Assembly (NCBI GenBank): GCA_948567375.1
Contig: OX419758.1
Location: 54,451,473-54,515,472 of the forward strand
DNA from: Lunularia cruciata
Taxonomy: Eukaryota; Streptophyta; Marchantiopsida; Lunulariales; Lunulariaceae
Length of the DNA: 64,000 bases
Direction of reading: 5' to 3'
Positions 35,401 through 48,986 of this stretch are shown piece by piece. Under the pieces are notes generated by a model. The model did no database searches. It worked only from the letters and a program-made list of their open reading frames with translations, and had not been told where the DNA came from. Positions within the stretch are counted from its first letter, which is position 1, and every line of letters begins with the position of its first letter. A program made the translations under genes and the position numbers.

Positions 35401-36562
35401 TTGAAATTTTTTAGGGTAAATTTATAATATGAGTATTTGTAGGGGCATTTTTAACAAGTCATTTTTAAAAAAAATCTATAATGATAAAAGAAAAAATTCT
35501 TATGTTTTAATTATGGAGCTTAGATAAATACCTTTTATGAAAATCATAAAATCAAAATCATTGTAGTAATTCATATATTACTTTATTATCTATATCATCA
35601 ATTAATTAACAAATTTATTTTTTTTAATTCAGTCATTTACGTTGTGAGTTATTAAATTTTATTTGAGCTATTTTTTAAATATCTGGTTAATATTATGGAA
35701 ACTGATTTTTTCACGTAGTAATAGCATAAATACTTGCAAAGAAACATCCTTATATTATTTCATATTATTCTAATATGACTATGTTTTTGTTATTCTTTTT
35801 CTTATTTACATAGTAAAATCACATCTTTTCTTGAAACTTTTAAGGAAATAAAGAAACTCCTCTAAAATTTTCATTATTCTTTATATCAATATTCTCATCT
35901 TAGAACCTTTGAGGAAATGAACAAACTCATGTAAAATTCTCATTATTTGTATCAATATTCAATGAAAGCCAAAGGATGGTCAAGCTATATTATGCGGTTT
36001 CAAAGAGAACCTCGGTTGTGATTTAGTGAATTACTTTTGGTGGTTTTCCTAAAATTCAGGGATATATAAACAAGGTGATCTATAATTTTTTATGCTTATT
36101 AGTTTATTTCTGTAGATTATCATGTTACTGTGTTACTAACTAATTTTTTATTTATTAGAAAAAAGTATATCTTTGGATGCTAAGTTTTGGCGTTACGAGT
36201 TGCTAACATGAAGAGTTTAGTTTGATATGCAACCTGAATTTAAAGCTATAGATCTAAGTCAATGAATTGTCAAATTTTGGCTCACTCATATCAAGTAAAA
36301 GTTTTTGTTATTATGAGGGTATGATTATGATTGATATTGACATAAAAATAAACCTGGAATTAATATACAATTATTTGTAGTTCAATCATCATGATTTGGA
36401 TATACCTACTCTAACAGAAATTAATATTAAATATTAATAATTATTTGGATGGTTTCACTTACTTATAGTAGGCATGTATTATTATGATATTAAAAATTGT
36501 CAATATTATCATTTGTTATCTAGTATAATAGTTTCTTCATATTGTCTTTGTGAGAAACAAGA
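32497..36562. other. Upstream flank of the DUF1223 gene, then gene-poor DNA
   Basis: 32500-33100 is balanced in composition and probably holds the DUF1223 promoter and leader. 33100-35400 is AT-rich with scattered repeat-like pieces (34250-34600 and 34900-35400 look transposon-derived but show no coding). From 35400 AT content becomes extreme. No exon is supported. Confidence 0.3.
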
Positions 36563-36670
36563 GACACCATAGAAAACACTAAGGATGGGAAGACCCATCA
36601 GACCTTACAAGGGTGAGACAAAATAGGTCAAATGGGGCTAAGCCGCAATAGAGTAGATATGAGAAAGTGT
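36563..36670 (-). repeat. Dispersed hairpin module, single copy
   Basis: Reads GACACCATAGAAAACACTAA, GGATGGGAAGACCCATCA, CCTTACAAGGGTGAGACAAA, AAATGGGGCTAAGCCGCAAT on the plus strand, the same order as at 56916-57050. It stands alone in AT-rich DNA without any LINE coding sequence, as a 5'-truncated insertion would. Confidence 0.65.
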
Positions 36671-39600
36671 AATTTCATATTTTTGTGATTTCATATAATT
36701 ATAATATTCATATTTTTTTAATTATTGTATATTCGCTTGGAAATACAGAATTTTGAGATGCATGATACAACTATATTGCTTATTTCTTAATGAAGTATTC
36801 TTGTTAGTACTATCAAGACTTTTGAAAGTAGATATTACCTATTATTAGTTTCATTTTCTACACTAATACAAATTTTTTATATAAATAATCAGTCAAGGAA
36901 GTCAAAGTGACAAATAATAAGTATTTTCTTTTGACTGATCTCGTATTTTACAATGTGTATGAATGTATCTTCTTTTTTTTGTTCTCTTTAGGAATCTTGG
37001 TATTTTCCAATTAGCATATTTGTAATTCTGGTTCATGTTGAATATTGGATTTACCAAATACATATTCTAAATAGGTGAAAATTTATTTTCAATTTTGAGT
37101 AGATCTTGTTGGTGTGTTTCTATTTTACAATTGTTGCAAATTTATATATTAGAAATATTTTATGATAATTTATGCTTGTTACATTTTCAAGGAGGGAGGT
37201 TAAAAAATAAGGCACTTTTTGCAACATATCACAAGTATAACCTACTATAATTCTTTGAAATAAGAAAAACCACCAAGAAAAATAAATGAAGATATTAATC
37301 AAATTATTATCAAATTTCATTGAATAAAATTAAGGAAATTTAATAAAGATGTTAAGAATAGATTGATTGAATGGATATATTGCTCAAAATTGAGAAAAAA
37401 GCACAAGATTGAACCACACTATCTTATCCAACAAAACTCTTAATTTTTGATATCTTTGGATGGGAAATGAAAATATATTTCTAGGAAAGCTTAAATGTAT
37501 ACATTTTATTTATTAATTTCTATCATACATATGAGAATGAAATATGTTTAATTGGATAAAATATTATATTTTTAAATATTAAAATACATATTATTCTTAA
37601 TACCAATACAATCATAATATATTATACTGCATAAGAAGACTTATATAAAAGTGATCTAATTGAGAAAGGACAAATATACAGGCAAAATTCAAAATTAGAG
37701 GAGTATAAATTACTATATATATATATATATAATTATACTTAAATCCTTATGGTGTGCTTTAAAATGAAAAAGATAAGTAAAAAGTTTATATCTACAAAAT
37801 GGCAAGGTAAAATTATTTTACTTATAATAAAGAACAATGTAAAATTTACGTACACTTGTCTCCAAAAATTAAATTCTATAATAAATATTTTGAGTAGAAA
37901 AGACAAATTATGAGATTTCCACTTATTTATTTTAATTTTATTCTTGAAATATTGGACTTGCAATAAGATGATTTACAAGCAAATGAAATCAGATATCTTG
38001 AAAAGAGCTTTTAAATATCTTTAATTTTTTTACCAAAATCCACTATGTTTATGCTAAGTAAAGCACTCAACACATATTGATTAAACTATAGTGCTATGTA
38101 TGTTCACTTTAATCAGAAGTATTGTCATATGATTGTAATGCCACGCTTGTAGTGTCTCTCTAAAATAAAAGATATTACTTTTAAAATTTAATCAGTTTTC
38201 TCTTTTAATATTATAATTATTGTGATTAAAATTCCCATAAAATTTTATTTATTTATTTTCATAACATGTAAAGGAAAACTTTTATAAAGCTTTATGTTTA
38301 AAGTTCTATTATTTCTCCTTTAGGAATTCTCTTTTGATTAGTAGGCGATCTAACTAACATTTATTAATGTATATGAGAATATAACACAAGTAAAACGAGA
38401 GTAAAACAAGATGTCCAAAAGATCTGTTTAAAATCTTATAAAAATAAATGTGGTTCATGGGAAAGACTAAGGACTATAATGGAAGACCTAGATAAACATA
38501 TGGATATGATTGATGGAATTTTAGAGAAACTGTTAGCATTAGAATTAAATTACCTAGAACTATGTGAGCTACATTATAATAAGCTTCTAAATGAGGTAGG
38601 TTTGTTGTGGTAATTTGTTCCTACTAATATTTACAATGCATTGCGTAGATAAGTATATTATTTGATTAAGGTCATTTGAGTTGAGTAAATACAAGGGAAA
38701 ACATTAACATCTCCAAATCATAAAATCAATAAATTATAGATGACAAAAAAGTAGAATTAACTTATAATTCTTTCATCTATCTTCCTTGTAAGTCATTAAT
38801 TTTATTCAATACTTCAACTAGTATCAATGAAAATCTTGTTTATATCAGCCAAATTTTATTATGTACTGTTATTTTATTTGTTGCATAAAATCAAGTTAAG
38901 GTAAAATATTGAGTCTTAGATCTATCTACAAAGAAAAATTATTTGCTATATTTTAAAAATAGTATTTTTATATAATATATTTTCTTTTAGAAGGAGGAAT
39001 GATTTTTTGAATATTTGAGCATATACAAGTGTCCTTCAAATCTTTATTTTCTAAAATCAATTCTAGTTATAGATTAAATTCTTAATTACTAATTATTATA
39101 TTGATGGATAAACTATTAAATTATTCAATTTTAAATTACGTATTTAATTTTCTAAAATTTATGTAAATTTATTTTTGAATAAGATTAACTATTTAAACAT
39201 TATAACTATGATATTTAATATATAATTAAATATTTTAATAGAGATATCAAATATTTGATTAAATAAGGAAGTAAGATATCAAAGTCCATGACTTCACCAT
39301 TTAGAAGAAAAGTAAAATTCATAAATTACATCGTATAATGAAATTTAATTTTCTGTTTTGATATTTGGTTTATTTTATTCTCTTCCAATTAGTTGTACTA
39401 TTTCAAGTAACAAAAAGAGTGATACTACTATGTTGATTATTATTATTATCTTTTAAATTATTATTTTAATAGTAATAATTTCTATTCATTTGTTACTTTA
39501 GGAGTAAAGAAGTACTAAATTTACATTATATATAAGAAAAATGTGATCTTGAACTATCTTGATGTATTTATGTAATATGTATTCATATAGTATTATGATA

Positions 39601-42600
39601 TTTTATTAACCAAAACTATGATTTATGAGAAATTTTACTATTATTATGGATATTTGAAAAATTTGGATAGATTAAGAATTTATTAACATTATGGAAATTT
39701 AACACTAAAAAATGAGTTTAGCTTAAAACAAAGAAGGTTTTAGCTAGGTTCTTTATAACTTTTAATCAATTATATTTATGCTTGTATCAATATATATATG
39801 GTATGGATGGATAATCCACACATAATCCACATAAGTTTAGATAAAAGAACAATAATTGATCATTATTTTAGACTTGAAGTATTATAGATGATACAATAAT
39901 GAACGAAGAATTTTTGGATATAAATGGAAAGAAAAAACTTATTGGAAACAATGATGGTAAGAATGGTTTTGAAGATAAGAATAAACTAAAAGTATGATTT
40001 ATTTCTTATTATAATTTTTGATCTAAAACATTAAGCTAAAATTTAAATTATTTATTTGAAATTGAAAATTTTAGAAGTCTATAATTTTTACCAAGCATCT
40101 CCCATGTATAACTACACATTAATAAAATAAAATAAAGTTAAGATGGAATACAATGCTTTAGATAGATTTATAAGAACTTGCTTTTATATTTATGATAATA
40201 TAATAATATAATAGCTTTATTGTATGGGAAATCATTAATATACTAGTATACCTTTTCCATGTAATAATAAGTTTAACTTCATACAACTTTGGGTCAAAAT
40301 CATCATATTTGTATCTTAAATTATAGAGTATTTAGGCTAAAAATAACTTGGAGCATAAGATACTAATAACCAAGTGGATATAGTTAAATCTATAAATGTA
40401 TCACTTTTAAGAGTAAAGAGGCTCCTATATCATTTAAGGATGGATATTAGTGTATTATTAAAACTATTCCTTACTAAGTCAATTTACATAGCTCTTTAGC
40501 CAAATCTTACACAAGTGCCTTCAATTGTTTCACAAGGTGTTTTATCAACTCATAAATCATATAATCCTCTATAACTTGTGTAATATTTTGGCTTTTAAAC
40601 TCTATTCTAGAATAGTAGTGTAGATTAAAGATAAGATATCTACCAAACAGGAATTTACGGTTGAAAAATTGATTAAGCAAGGATTTACATTCCAAATTTT
40701 TTTTTTGTTTTATCCAAATATCTGAAATTTGGGTCTAGATTAACCATATTCGAGCAATCCCACACTTTATAAATCTATATATAGTTTGTCTATTCCTTTA
40801 CTCTAACCATAATTCAAAATTTCTATAAAGGCAAAATTGAAGGCAATGCATTCATCTTGAATAACTCAATATAACAAGGTGCAACTCACACATCTTACAA
40901 AACAAATTAGTTAGGATAAGAATGCAAAATAAATAAATAAATAAATTATAAATAAATTATTTATTCTTCAAAATTGATAATACTTCTAACCTTTTAGTAC
41001 TATGAATCCTATAAGTAACTACATTCCGTTTGTATCTCAATAAATGACTTTAGCTAATTAGCATTTGAAAATTATTTATAGATCTCCAAAATAGTTGCTC
41101 AAATTTGATTATTAATGCATGAAAATTTTCTATCTAAATTCAGTCTAAGTATGCTATGAAATCATCCTAGCATAATTCTAATTATGTCTTTATATATGTG
41201 GACTAAAGATATCTATTGCTAATCTTGTCTATGTGTGAGAGTGAGAACAATTGCTATAGAAGTTGCTAAGCTAAGCCGCATGGCTCTATTAACTTTATGT
41301 GTATGAATCAAACCTTATGCTCCTTAAGGTTATTTTCATATTTTTCTAACAAGGAACTTGGTGCTCCTTTTAATCATTCCAACATAGATTGGAGGTTTTA
41401 GATTTGTCTCATTAGATCCTTAATTGCTATTAATACCTAACACATTTATCAACTTTATTCAAAGTCTTTGCAGTTATATCCAACGTATTGTATTTATCCA
41501 TAGCTTATTGGTTGGCTACCATAACTTCACTATGTTGAAACAAAACCTCATCTTAGAATTACATTGCCTCCTCTTGCTGAACTTTCTAGGCCTCCAACTC
41601 CTCTCAAAATTGAGAGTTCTTTGCTTTAAGACTTGCAATTTGGGTTGTCAAATATTGCTATTATAACACTACTCCACTATATCTATATGATGATCATTTT
41701 ACACTTGATTATAGAAAATCCCAATGATATAGTACAATAGTGGTTCTAATTCTATATTGGTTCTTATTCACTCAACATTCCCCTAAGTACCAAGGCAAGG
41801 AAGGTCTCTTTGTTGTTCTTTCTTCATGTTCTTGACCATTATTCTGCTCTATATATTTTTTCTTTGGGTGTGTTCTCCAATTTGGTTGTTCATAGGACTT
41901 CTATATTGATTCAAAGTTGACTTTGGATCCTCAACTCTAGAGTTGGTGATCTAGTCATGGTTGGAAATTTCTCTTTTGTTTGCATCATACTTAGCACTTT
42001 AAGTAACATAATAATCTTAAGATTTCCTCAAATGTAGTAGATTGACCACCAAAAAAAAATGGAGAGTTAATTACAAAATATGACTACCTAGTAAGCTACT
42101 TCATGATATGGCAAACTCCTTCTTCATTTATCTCCAAATTACTAGGATCTGTCTACCCCTTCTTCCTTTGAATTGGAAATACTCATGGTTCTACTCCTTA
42201 AGGTGTAATTAGATCTTGTGGGAGATAGTGATATTATATCTTTAATTGATAATTCTATCATTATTGCCTTGGAAACCTTTTCTCTTTCTTTTGTATATGT
42301 CTTTATCTGTTTTTCAATTTGGGCTTGTCTTTTCTTAAGGCTTCTGCCCATTACTTTAACTTTGGACTTTGTGCTTTAGTATAATGATTATTTTTTCTAC
42401 CTTAATCACTTCAAAAAGAACTTCCTTAATATTTCACCTTCTACCAAAGTTATTCATCATGATGGGTAGTAATGGATTAGAAGTTAGACTTAGGGTATTG
42501 AGTATATCTTGTAATTAGGCAACAACATGTAGCTCATCTTCATATCTTTATCCTTGGCACTTCTCATTGGTCTCTTAGTCTCATCATCAAAGTCTATACA

Positions 42601-42963
42601 TATTATCATCTTGTACAAAGTTTTGGTCTAAAAGTTCAACCTCAAATACCATATGAGTAACTTCAGGAACGAGAAGTTTGTAACCTTCACTTTTCCATGT
42701 TTAGTTCTTGTTGGAGCTGATAAGAAAATGTGCATGTAATCCAAACATAGATGGAAGTTGTTCACTTTTGAAGTGCAAGTTACTTCCATAAAAAATCACA
42801 CAAGTATTTGATTTTGCTTTGATTCAAGCATATGTAGTACACAAAGATCTACATAAGATTTGGACAATATACTAAAAGATTCTTTACTAAATCTAGTACT
42901 AAAATAGCACTAAATTGGATATGTGCCAACCCATATGATGTTGCTCATGTATCCCTTAGAACC

Positions 42964-43017
42964 CCCATGGGACTATAAGAACCCATGGGACTATAAGAAC
43001 CCATGGGATTATAAGAA
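42964..43017. repeat. 18-bp tandem repeat, three copies
   Basis: Three successive units of CCCATGGGACTATAAGAA (the last with one change, GGGATT). Each contains the palindrome CCCATGGG. Confidence 0.88.
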
Positions 43018-43034
43018 CACGATAAAGAAGACTT

Positions 43035-43146
43035 ATAGAGACAAATACAAGATATATATTAACAATTCTACCATTGTTTGAACTAGTTATATAGAGACAA
43101 ATACAAGATATATATTAACAATTCTACCATTGTTTGAACTAGTTGT
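43035..43146. repeat. 56-bp tandem duplication
   Basis: 43035-43090 and 43091-43146 are almost identical; both start ATAGAGACAAATACAAGATA and include TTGTTTGAACTAGTT. It lies 17 bp after the 18-bp array, so this short interval has suffered repeated local duplication. Confidence 0.9.
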
Positions 43147-45195
43147 ATAAGGAGAACCTCTCCTTCAATTTTACTTTGTATAAATATATCTCTCTACAAA
43201 TATTAAAGTCTCTTAATTCATGACTTTGAATCCAAATACAATCTTTGAGTTGATGCGGGTGCATATTCGGATCTTAGACCAACTCTATGTCTAAAGTACA
43301 CACTTTTGAAAAATATACTCACATCTTCTGATATATATAATTATTTTGAAGTAAAAGCAAACTAAACAATTTCTAAATACCACCAAGAGTATTTATAGAA
43401 TATTAAAAAATTAGGAAAATGAAGGTAACTCATCAATATCTGAAAATCATATGCATAACTGAAATTCAAATTACATTTTTCTTAAATAGATTTTTTTAGA
43501 TATAGATTGAGATAAATTTAAAAGTCTATTAACTAAAATGAAATTCAATTACCTAGGTATTAGATTTTATTATGAATAATCTGAATTCAAAATAATTAGA
43601 TGTAAATTTGAATACTTCATGGATACTAAACAATATTTCACACTCACAGAAGTCTAATATGTATTAGAGAATCCATTTCAAGTCTCACTTTATTTAATTA
43701 ATCTTTAGAAGGAATAAGATACTCAATCTGATATGTTATATCACCAAATGAAACTTCAATATATATTAAGCCTCTTCTTCTTATTACTTAGTATGTTTAT
43801 ACTTTCTTTAACTATAATGTTGCTATTCCAGTTACCGTTACTAATGGCACTCTAATATAAGATAACAAAAACTATATATATATATTGTAAAGATGTGTTC
43901 TAGATACAAGATAATTATGATTTACATTTTGAGTAAAGTGATGCTAAATCTACATAAGATAAAAGCTCTCTCTCTCTCTATATATATATAGTTTATTTAT
44001 GTATGCTTTCGTTAAGTCTAGATTGTAAGCTCCAACGATTGAAAACATGAGCTAGAGAAATCATTAATGTTGAAAAATCATTAATCATCAATGTTGGAAT
44101 GTGTATGATATACAAATTAATTTTCAAGTCAAACTGAAATATTGTGATATTAAAGGATATTTCTAATTTTTTATATGAGATACTAAATTTAATTAATATA
44201 ATAAAATCAAATTCCCAACTTCTTAGATTAAATTCTAAGAAATTCATCCATTGTTTCTACATTTTTAAGAGCAAAATTTTATAGTAACCTTCACTAGATT
44301 AGACATAATCTATTACTTTTGAGATGAAGTATAATTAAATTAAATAAGTCACAAGTCACATGTATATCTTACCTATAATCTAGAAATATTACTTCCGGAA
44401 AAGACACATACATTGTATGGGCACCCAACTAGTATTAAGAAAGAAGAAATGAGCTTGTAACATATGTGACATAGTACGGTATTTAAAGTCCAGGATCGAA
44501 TATTTTATGTCAGATCATTCACTCCAACCGGAAGGATCTTCCTTCAGACCTTTCAGATAATTATGTTTAGTCGAAATTATTCTACATCCCCTTGATTAGC
44601 TGGAAAGAGTTACAAGTAGAGTCGGATCACGGCACGTTTCGGACGGTTGCACACATTCCGATCATTCGGTATAGTGTTGCGATACACATGGCAACAACTT
44701 AAAGGAGATGAGGTTAAATTCATGCAGATCTTAAACTTGGTGATTAGTCCTGTGGATTCTAGTAATATTAAACACCGTAACTTTTTTAGGATCGAATCAA
44801 ATTATGATGAAACCAATTAAGCACGTTGTTTGCTGATATGAAGCTAAAAAGACAAGATATATTTCTCCAGATAATAGATAAGTACATTAGTTGATACATC
44901 TAGTACTTCTCGTAACGAGGAGCAGATTGTAGATATTCTTACCATGTACCTGTCTGGATTGATCACATACTGCAGGAATAAAACACAACTGCAGCTATGT
45001 CTGAACTCCCAGGGTGAGGATGCTGATGATGGGCACTATATGTGAATGGAGCAAGGTTCAAAAACGCAAGAAACAATGGGAATAAAGAGTGGTGAATCCA
45101 GCAGGACAGAATCCTCGTGGCTTGAGCATGTAGCATACATTGAAACTGAGTGGATTGCAATCAACCTAAGCCACTAGCTTCAGAAACACAGACAA

Positions 45196-47449
45196 TTAAA
45201 TCAGCTTCAATTTCTTTGCTTCTTCTTTAACAGCTTGGACTGTGTGCCAGTTCAAAATAGGAGAAACCAGAGCAGCAGCAATTTGGTTCATGTCTTTCAT
45301 CTCCAAATGACGGAGGATGGGCTCTAAAGTCCTTTCATTCAGCAACCCTCCTAGTGTCAAAAGAAACCACAATAGTTCGTGGAAAGGTGTCATTTGTATC
45401 ATCAATTGCACATTCAAATTTGGATGCTTCTGGTAGAAACGAGCCCCGTTACGTCCTCTTTGCTTCTCCTGCACACCAGCCGGGGAAGAAGTTTTAGAAA
45501 CATAAATCTCTGATACTTTACAATAGCTGTCACTAATGCAAAGACTAATGCAATACCAAAAAAATACTCTCACAAGCAAAGAGACCCAACCGAACACATA
45601 AATAAGCATAGACAATAGACAGTTACATTTGCTTGCAGGCGTATAGGCAAGTTCATTTCCAACGTGGGAAGGATTCTGTCCAACATAAAGTCGGGAAGTC
45701 AGCCTTTATTGAATCATCCATGGTAGAATGACTGCCATAAGCTAGACCATCTAGTTACACTTTCTTATAAACTACACAGATCTTCTGAATCTCCCAAAGG
45801 CTGGTGACGGGTGAAACAATGGAAATTTAGGAGCAAACCTGCTCAATGAGTTGAGGCAGCTGGTCGACCGAAAATGCAGGATGCCAATGATAACCTACAG
45901 CATCAGGCGCATGTTTGATCCTCGCTCCACATTGCTTCAATCTTACTGCAGAGCAAAAACATTACATTATGGCGTACATTATGATCTTGACAAACTCTAC
46001 ATCGAAATAATAAGAGTCAACTTTTGCGGCAAGCGTTAGTTACAAATTCTCAATCGACGCTCTCTTCACACCTTTTCTTCTCATCATTGGGCAACGATTG
46101 CTGAACTTTGACACTAAGGCTTGTAAACTGAGAAGTCTTCAACGATCTGTAGGTACCTCCCAACTCGAGATCTTCCCATCCGTACTCGCTGAAGAGTTCA
46201 TCAAATGGGCCATCAGAATCAGGGCCTAAGAGCTTGCCAGCTTCTAGCAATCGCCGACGAGAGATAGCCACGTTTCCAGTCGCAAAGAAGGCAGCCGAGT
46301 AATCCTACAGTGCAGATGAACGGTCAGACCATTAGTGACAAAACGGACTTGAATTATAGAGTTTCTTATGTGAGATGTATCTGACTTTTGTATAGCTCTA
46401 ATCAGAAATCCTTCAAGAGTCACTGAAAGAGATAAGCTTACTGTGATTTTGACTTTCTCAGACTGCGGATTCTGAAAGTTGGAGGTATTAACAACGCAGC
46501 CATAAGTAAATGCCCTGTCATCTCCATCTTCTAGGAGAGCTTCTCTAAGGGCTTCTCCATGGGCCCTTAAGAAGCATCTTGTCACCACCAGATCAGAGTC
46601 AATAAACACAATAACAGCTCCTCTAGCATGCTTCAAACCAAGGTTCCTCGCCGTTGTGGCACCAGCATGGTTTTGTTCAACGAGTTTCACATGCGGAAAT
46701 CGTCTACTCTGCTTAGCACATGATTCTCTAATCTCACCCTGGCAACTTCTCGTCCCTCTGTCTAGATCCTCCGCTTGCTCTCGTCTCCAGGTGTGTGCTG
46801 CATCATTAGCTATAAGTGGCTTGGATCCTGCATCGCCCTCACTCATGAGAAATTCTACTGTCCCATCAGTAGAACCATCATCAACAAGGATGACCTCAAA
46901 TCGGTCTACTCCGCCGAATTGAAAACCAATCTGCTCCTCCAGCGCTTGCAGGCACTTGGTCAAAATGGGTAGCCGATTATAAGTTGGTATTACAACACTC
47001 CAGAACCCATCTTCACCAGTACCCAGCTCTGGAATCTCCAATTTATCCCCGAGCATTCCATTTCTCTCACCCCACAAGGCATTATTCTGCTCCGAAGCAA
47101 CTACCCCACTCCTATCTTCACCCAAATCCTCCAGAGTTTCTAAAACCCTTCCATCTGACCTTCCCCTTACCCCAGGGGTCCCAACTGCTGAAACCCAGCT
47201 CCCATTGGGTTCCCTGTCCCCACGGGCACCTTCCAAATTGCCAGAAAGAAGGGGACAGAGAACTCGAGACTGACAATTAGCGCTGATGACAAATGTTGAT
47301 GGGCTGCTGCCACACTTGGAATTGCGAAAGTGAAGAGTGCAGTTTTGAGAAGAGCGCCGCAGGTGGTGGACATGATGATCGAGCCAGGCAGCCTCTACTG
47401 GAGAGCAACATGTCATCTGGAATAGCATAGACGCCATTGCTGTTGACAT
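45196..47449 (-). CDS. Family-2 glycosyltransferase, cyanobacterial type (4 exons)
   Basis: Exons on the minus strand are 47449-46442, 46304-46157, 45945-45839 and 45468-45196. Phases agree throughout, giving 511 aa. Residues 1-65 are rich in Ser, Arg and His with few acidic residues, as in plastid transit peptides; 66-147 is a linker. The GT-A domain follows: SVVIPTYNR (151-159), VILVDDGSTDGT (187-197, nucleotide-sugar Asp), HAGATTARNLGL, VFIDSDL (the DxD-type metal site, 284-286), then GNVAISR, EYGWEDLELG and VGYHWHPAF. The C-terminal part, EKQRGRNGARFYQKHP, LMIQMTPFHELLW and LGGLLNERTL, closely resembles cyanobacterial GT2 enzymes as I remember them. So a plastid-derived gene, retargeted to the plastid, is likely. 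Acceptor sugar and substrate are unknown. An Arg/Glu-rich insert (about 205-250) is not typical of the family. Confidence 0.88.
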
Positions 47450-48986
47450 ATTCCAGTACTAACTACATTCATATATCAAAAGCAATCTCTCCACAGATGG
47501 AACCTGCTTCGACATCACTTTTTTAGAGGACAAACCCTTTCATAACTAAGGCTTTTCTCTTCGGCAAAAGCACCGGGCGTAACAGCCAGAAACTTCACGC
47601 TTGTGTCTCCAGAACTCCAAACCGTTACGTCTTACAGTAAATTTGCCAAGAGTTTGAGCTCAGGGTTTAGAGTAAGGTCCTCGTCGTCTCGACAACGACT
47701 AGTCTAACGTATCGGGGCTTCTCCCATGGTGCTTCATTGATCAGAATTGTTACTCGTAACTCCAGGATGTGATTGGATTGGGCTTTAAATAAATGTAATC
47801 AGTAATGCCAGTGTTACAGGGTGGTACCAAGCGATTGTTTAAATTTTGGATAATGGTGAGCTGTTGCATACGACGACGGAGTTTTGATGAAATTTACCAT
47901 GTGCGGGAAGTGGTTGGAGACCTTCCTATCTCATCCATAACTTGTAAGAGTAGAATTTCTGAATTCTTTCTAAGGACTTGGGGCTTAGCCCCATGTTACC
48001 ATTTTTGTCTCTCCCTTGTACGGCTTGATGGGGTCTTCCCATCCTTCATTTTTCCTACGCGGTCGCCTTTTATTCTAAGGACTTGGATGATTTGACCGAC
48101 TTATCTTCCAACCATTTCCTCGGCTATTCTACCACATGAGGAATCACCCACTGTCAGATGTCAGTCTCGTCTCCGAACCGGAATCATTTGGCTTATCCAA
48201 ACAACAGTCGTGTTTTGTTATTTGCACCCACCCCACCTCCACCGTGCAAATGGTCAAAGAAAGATACATGCAAATCACAACCAATAGTCAACGTCCAAGA
48301 AGTTCCGGAATCTTTCTTGCCACTGTAGTTGGCGTTTCGAAACCTAACAAGTCTGTAGACACCTTCGTTTGTTTCTCCCCTTCTCGTTCTTCCTTGCTAA
48401 ATTTCCACAACACAGTTCACATAATTTGCATATCGACTATAAACATTGTCCACAAAGTTCAAGAGGACACTCAGTGTGTTTTTAAGAGTCGTTAACCAGT
48501 ACCGTAGTGGTTTCATATTCAATAGAAAATCTCGTTCATGTAACAGAAGGTGGAACAGTATCTCTTCGTCCCACTCGAATGCGGCTCTGCGATATACACT
48601 CTTATCAATATACAACCCCGCGTCCTTGAACATGCGTCAGCGTCCTTCACAACGTCATCTTCTATCTTTACAATTTTTGTTCAGTCCATATCTATCCTAT
48701 CAGGAAAACTTTGATCTTTTAGGACCAATAACCATTCTCCTCTTTGCTTGATCTGATGTAAGCTCCTATATAAATATCCCTCATTCCTACATGGAACATT
48801 GAGGTAAAAAAATGAGAACGTCACCGCTCTATGTCACTTCTTCCTAAGGGGAAACTTTCAATTGAATCAGCTCTCAAATTATATGATATGGTACACGTTA
48901 CTGATAAATGCAGGACTCGAAAATGGTTTGGACTCCCTGCTGTTATGATAAAGGGATCCCAAAAATGGGTTGAAGGAGTACTCGCG
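47450..48986. other. Promoter side of the glycosyltransferase gene plus a repeat module
   Basis: 47450-47750 is the likely promoter and leader of the glycosyltransferase gene. 47977-48067 is a dispersed hairpin module. The rest shows no supported exon; the frames at 48136-48495 and 48446-48751 have no domain. Confidence 0.3.
47977..48067 (+). repeat. Dispersed hairpin module, plus orientation
   Basis: Contains TTGGGGCTTAGCCCCATG (a stem of seven pairs around one T), TTGTCTCTCCCTTGTACGGC, TTGATGGGGTCTTCCCATCC and TACGCGGTCGCC. It is the reverse complement of the modules at 28.7, 36.6 and 56.9 kb. Confidence 0.7.

Larger units (their letters stand above)
36671..45195. other. Extremely AT-rich gene desert
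   Basis: No gene, LTR pair or LINE frame is recognisable. The short Ile/Phe/Asn/Lys-rich frames (37739-37963, 43993-44247 and others) are expected by chance at this composition. It contains simple repeats: (TA)n at about 37714-37731, TA runs near 43875, and (CT)n(TA)n near 43970-43991. It also contains the tandem repeats at 42964-43146. Composition returns to gene-island levels near 44.4 kb. The last 800 bp is the 3' flank of the glycosyltransferase gene. Confidence 0.4.

Noticed and set aside
37714..37731. (TA)n run as a regulatory element
   Set aside because: Simple repeats are expected in such AT-rich DNA and nothing around it is transcribed as far as I can see.
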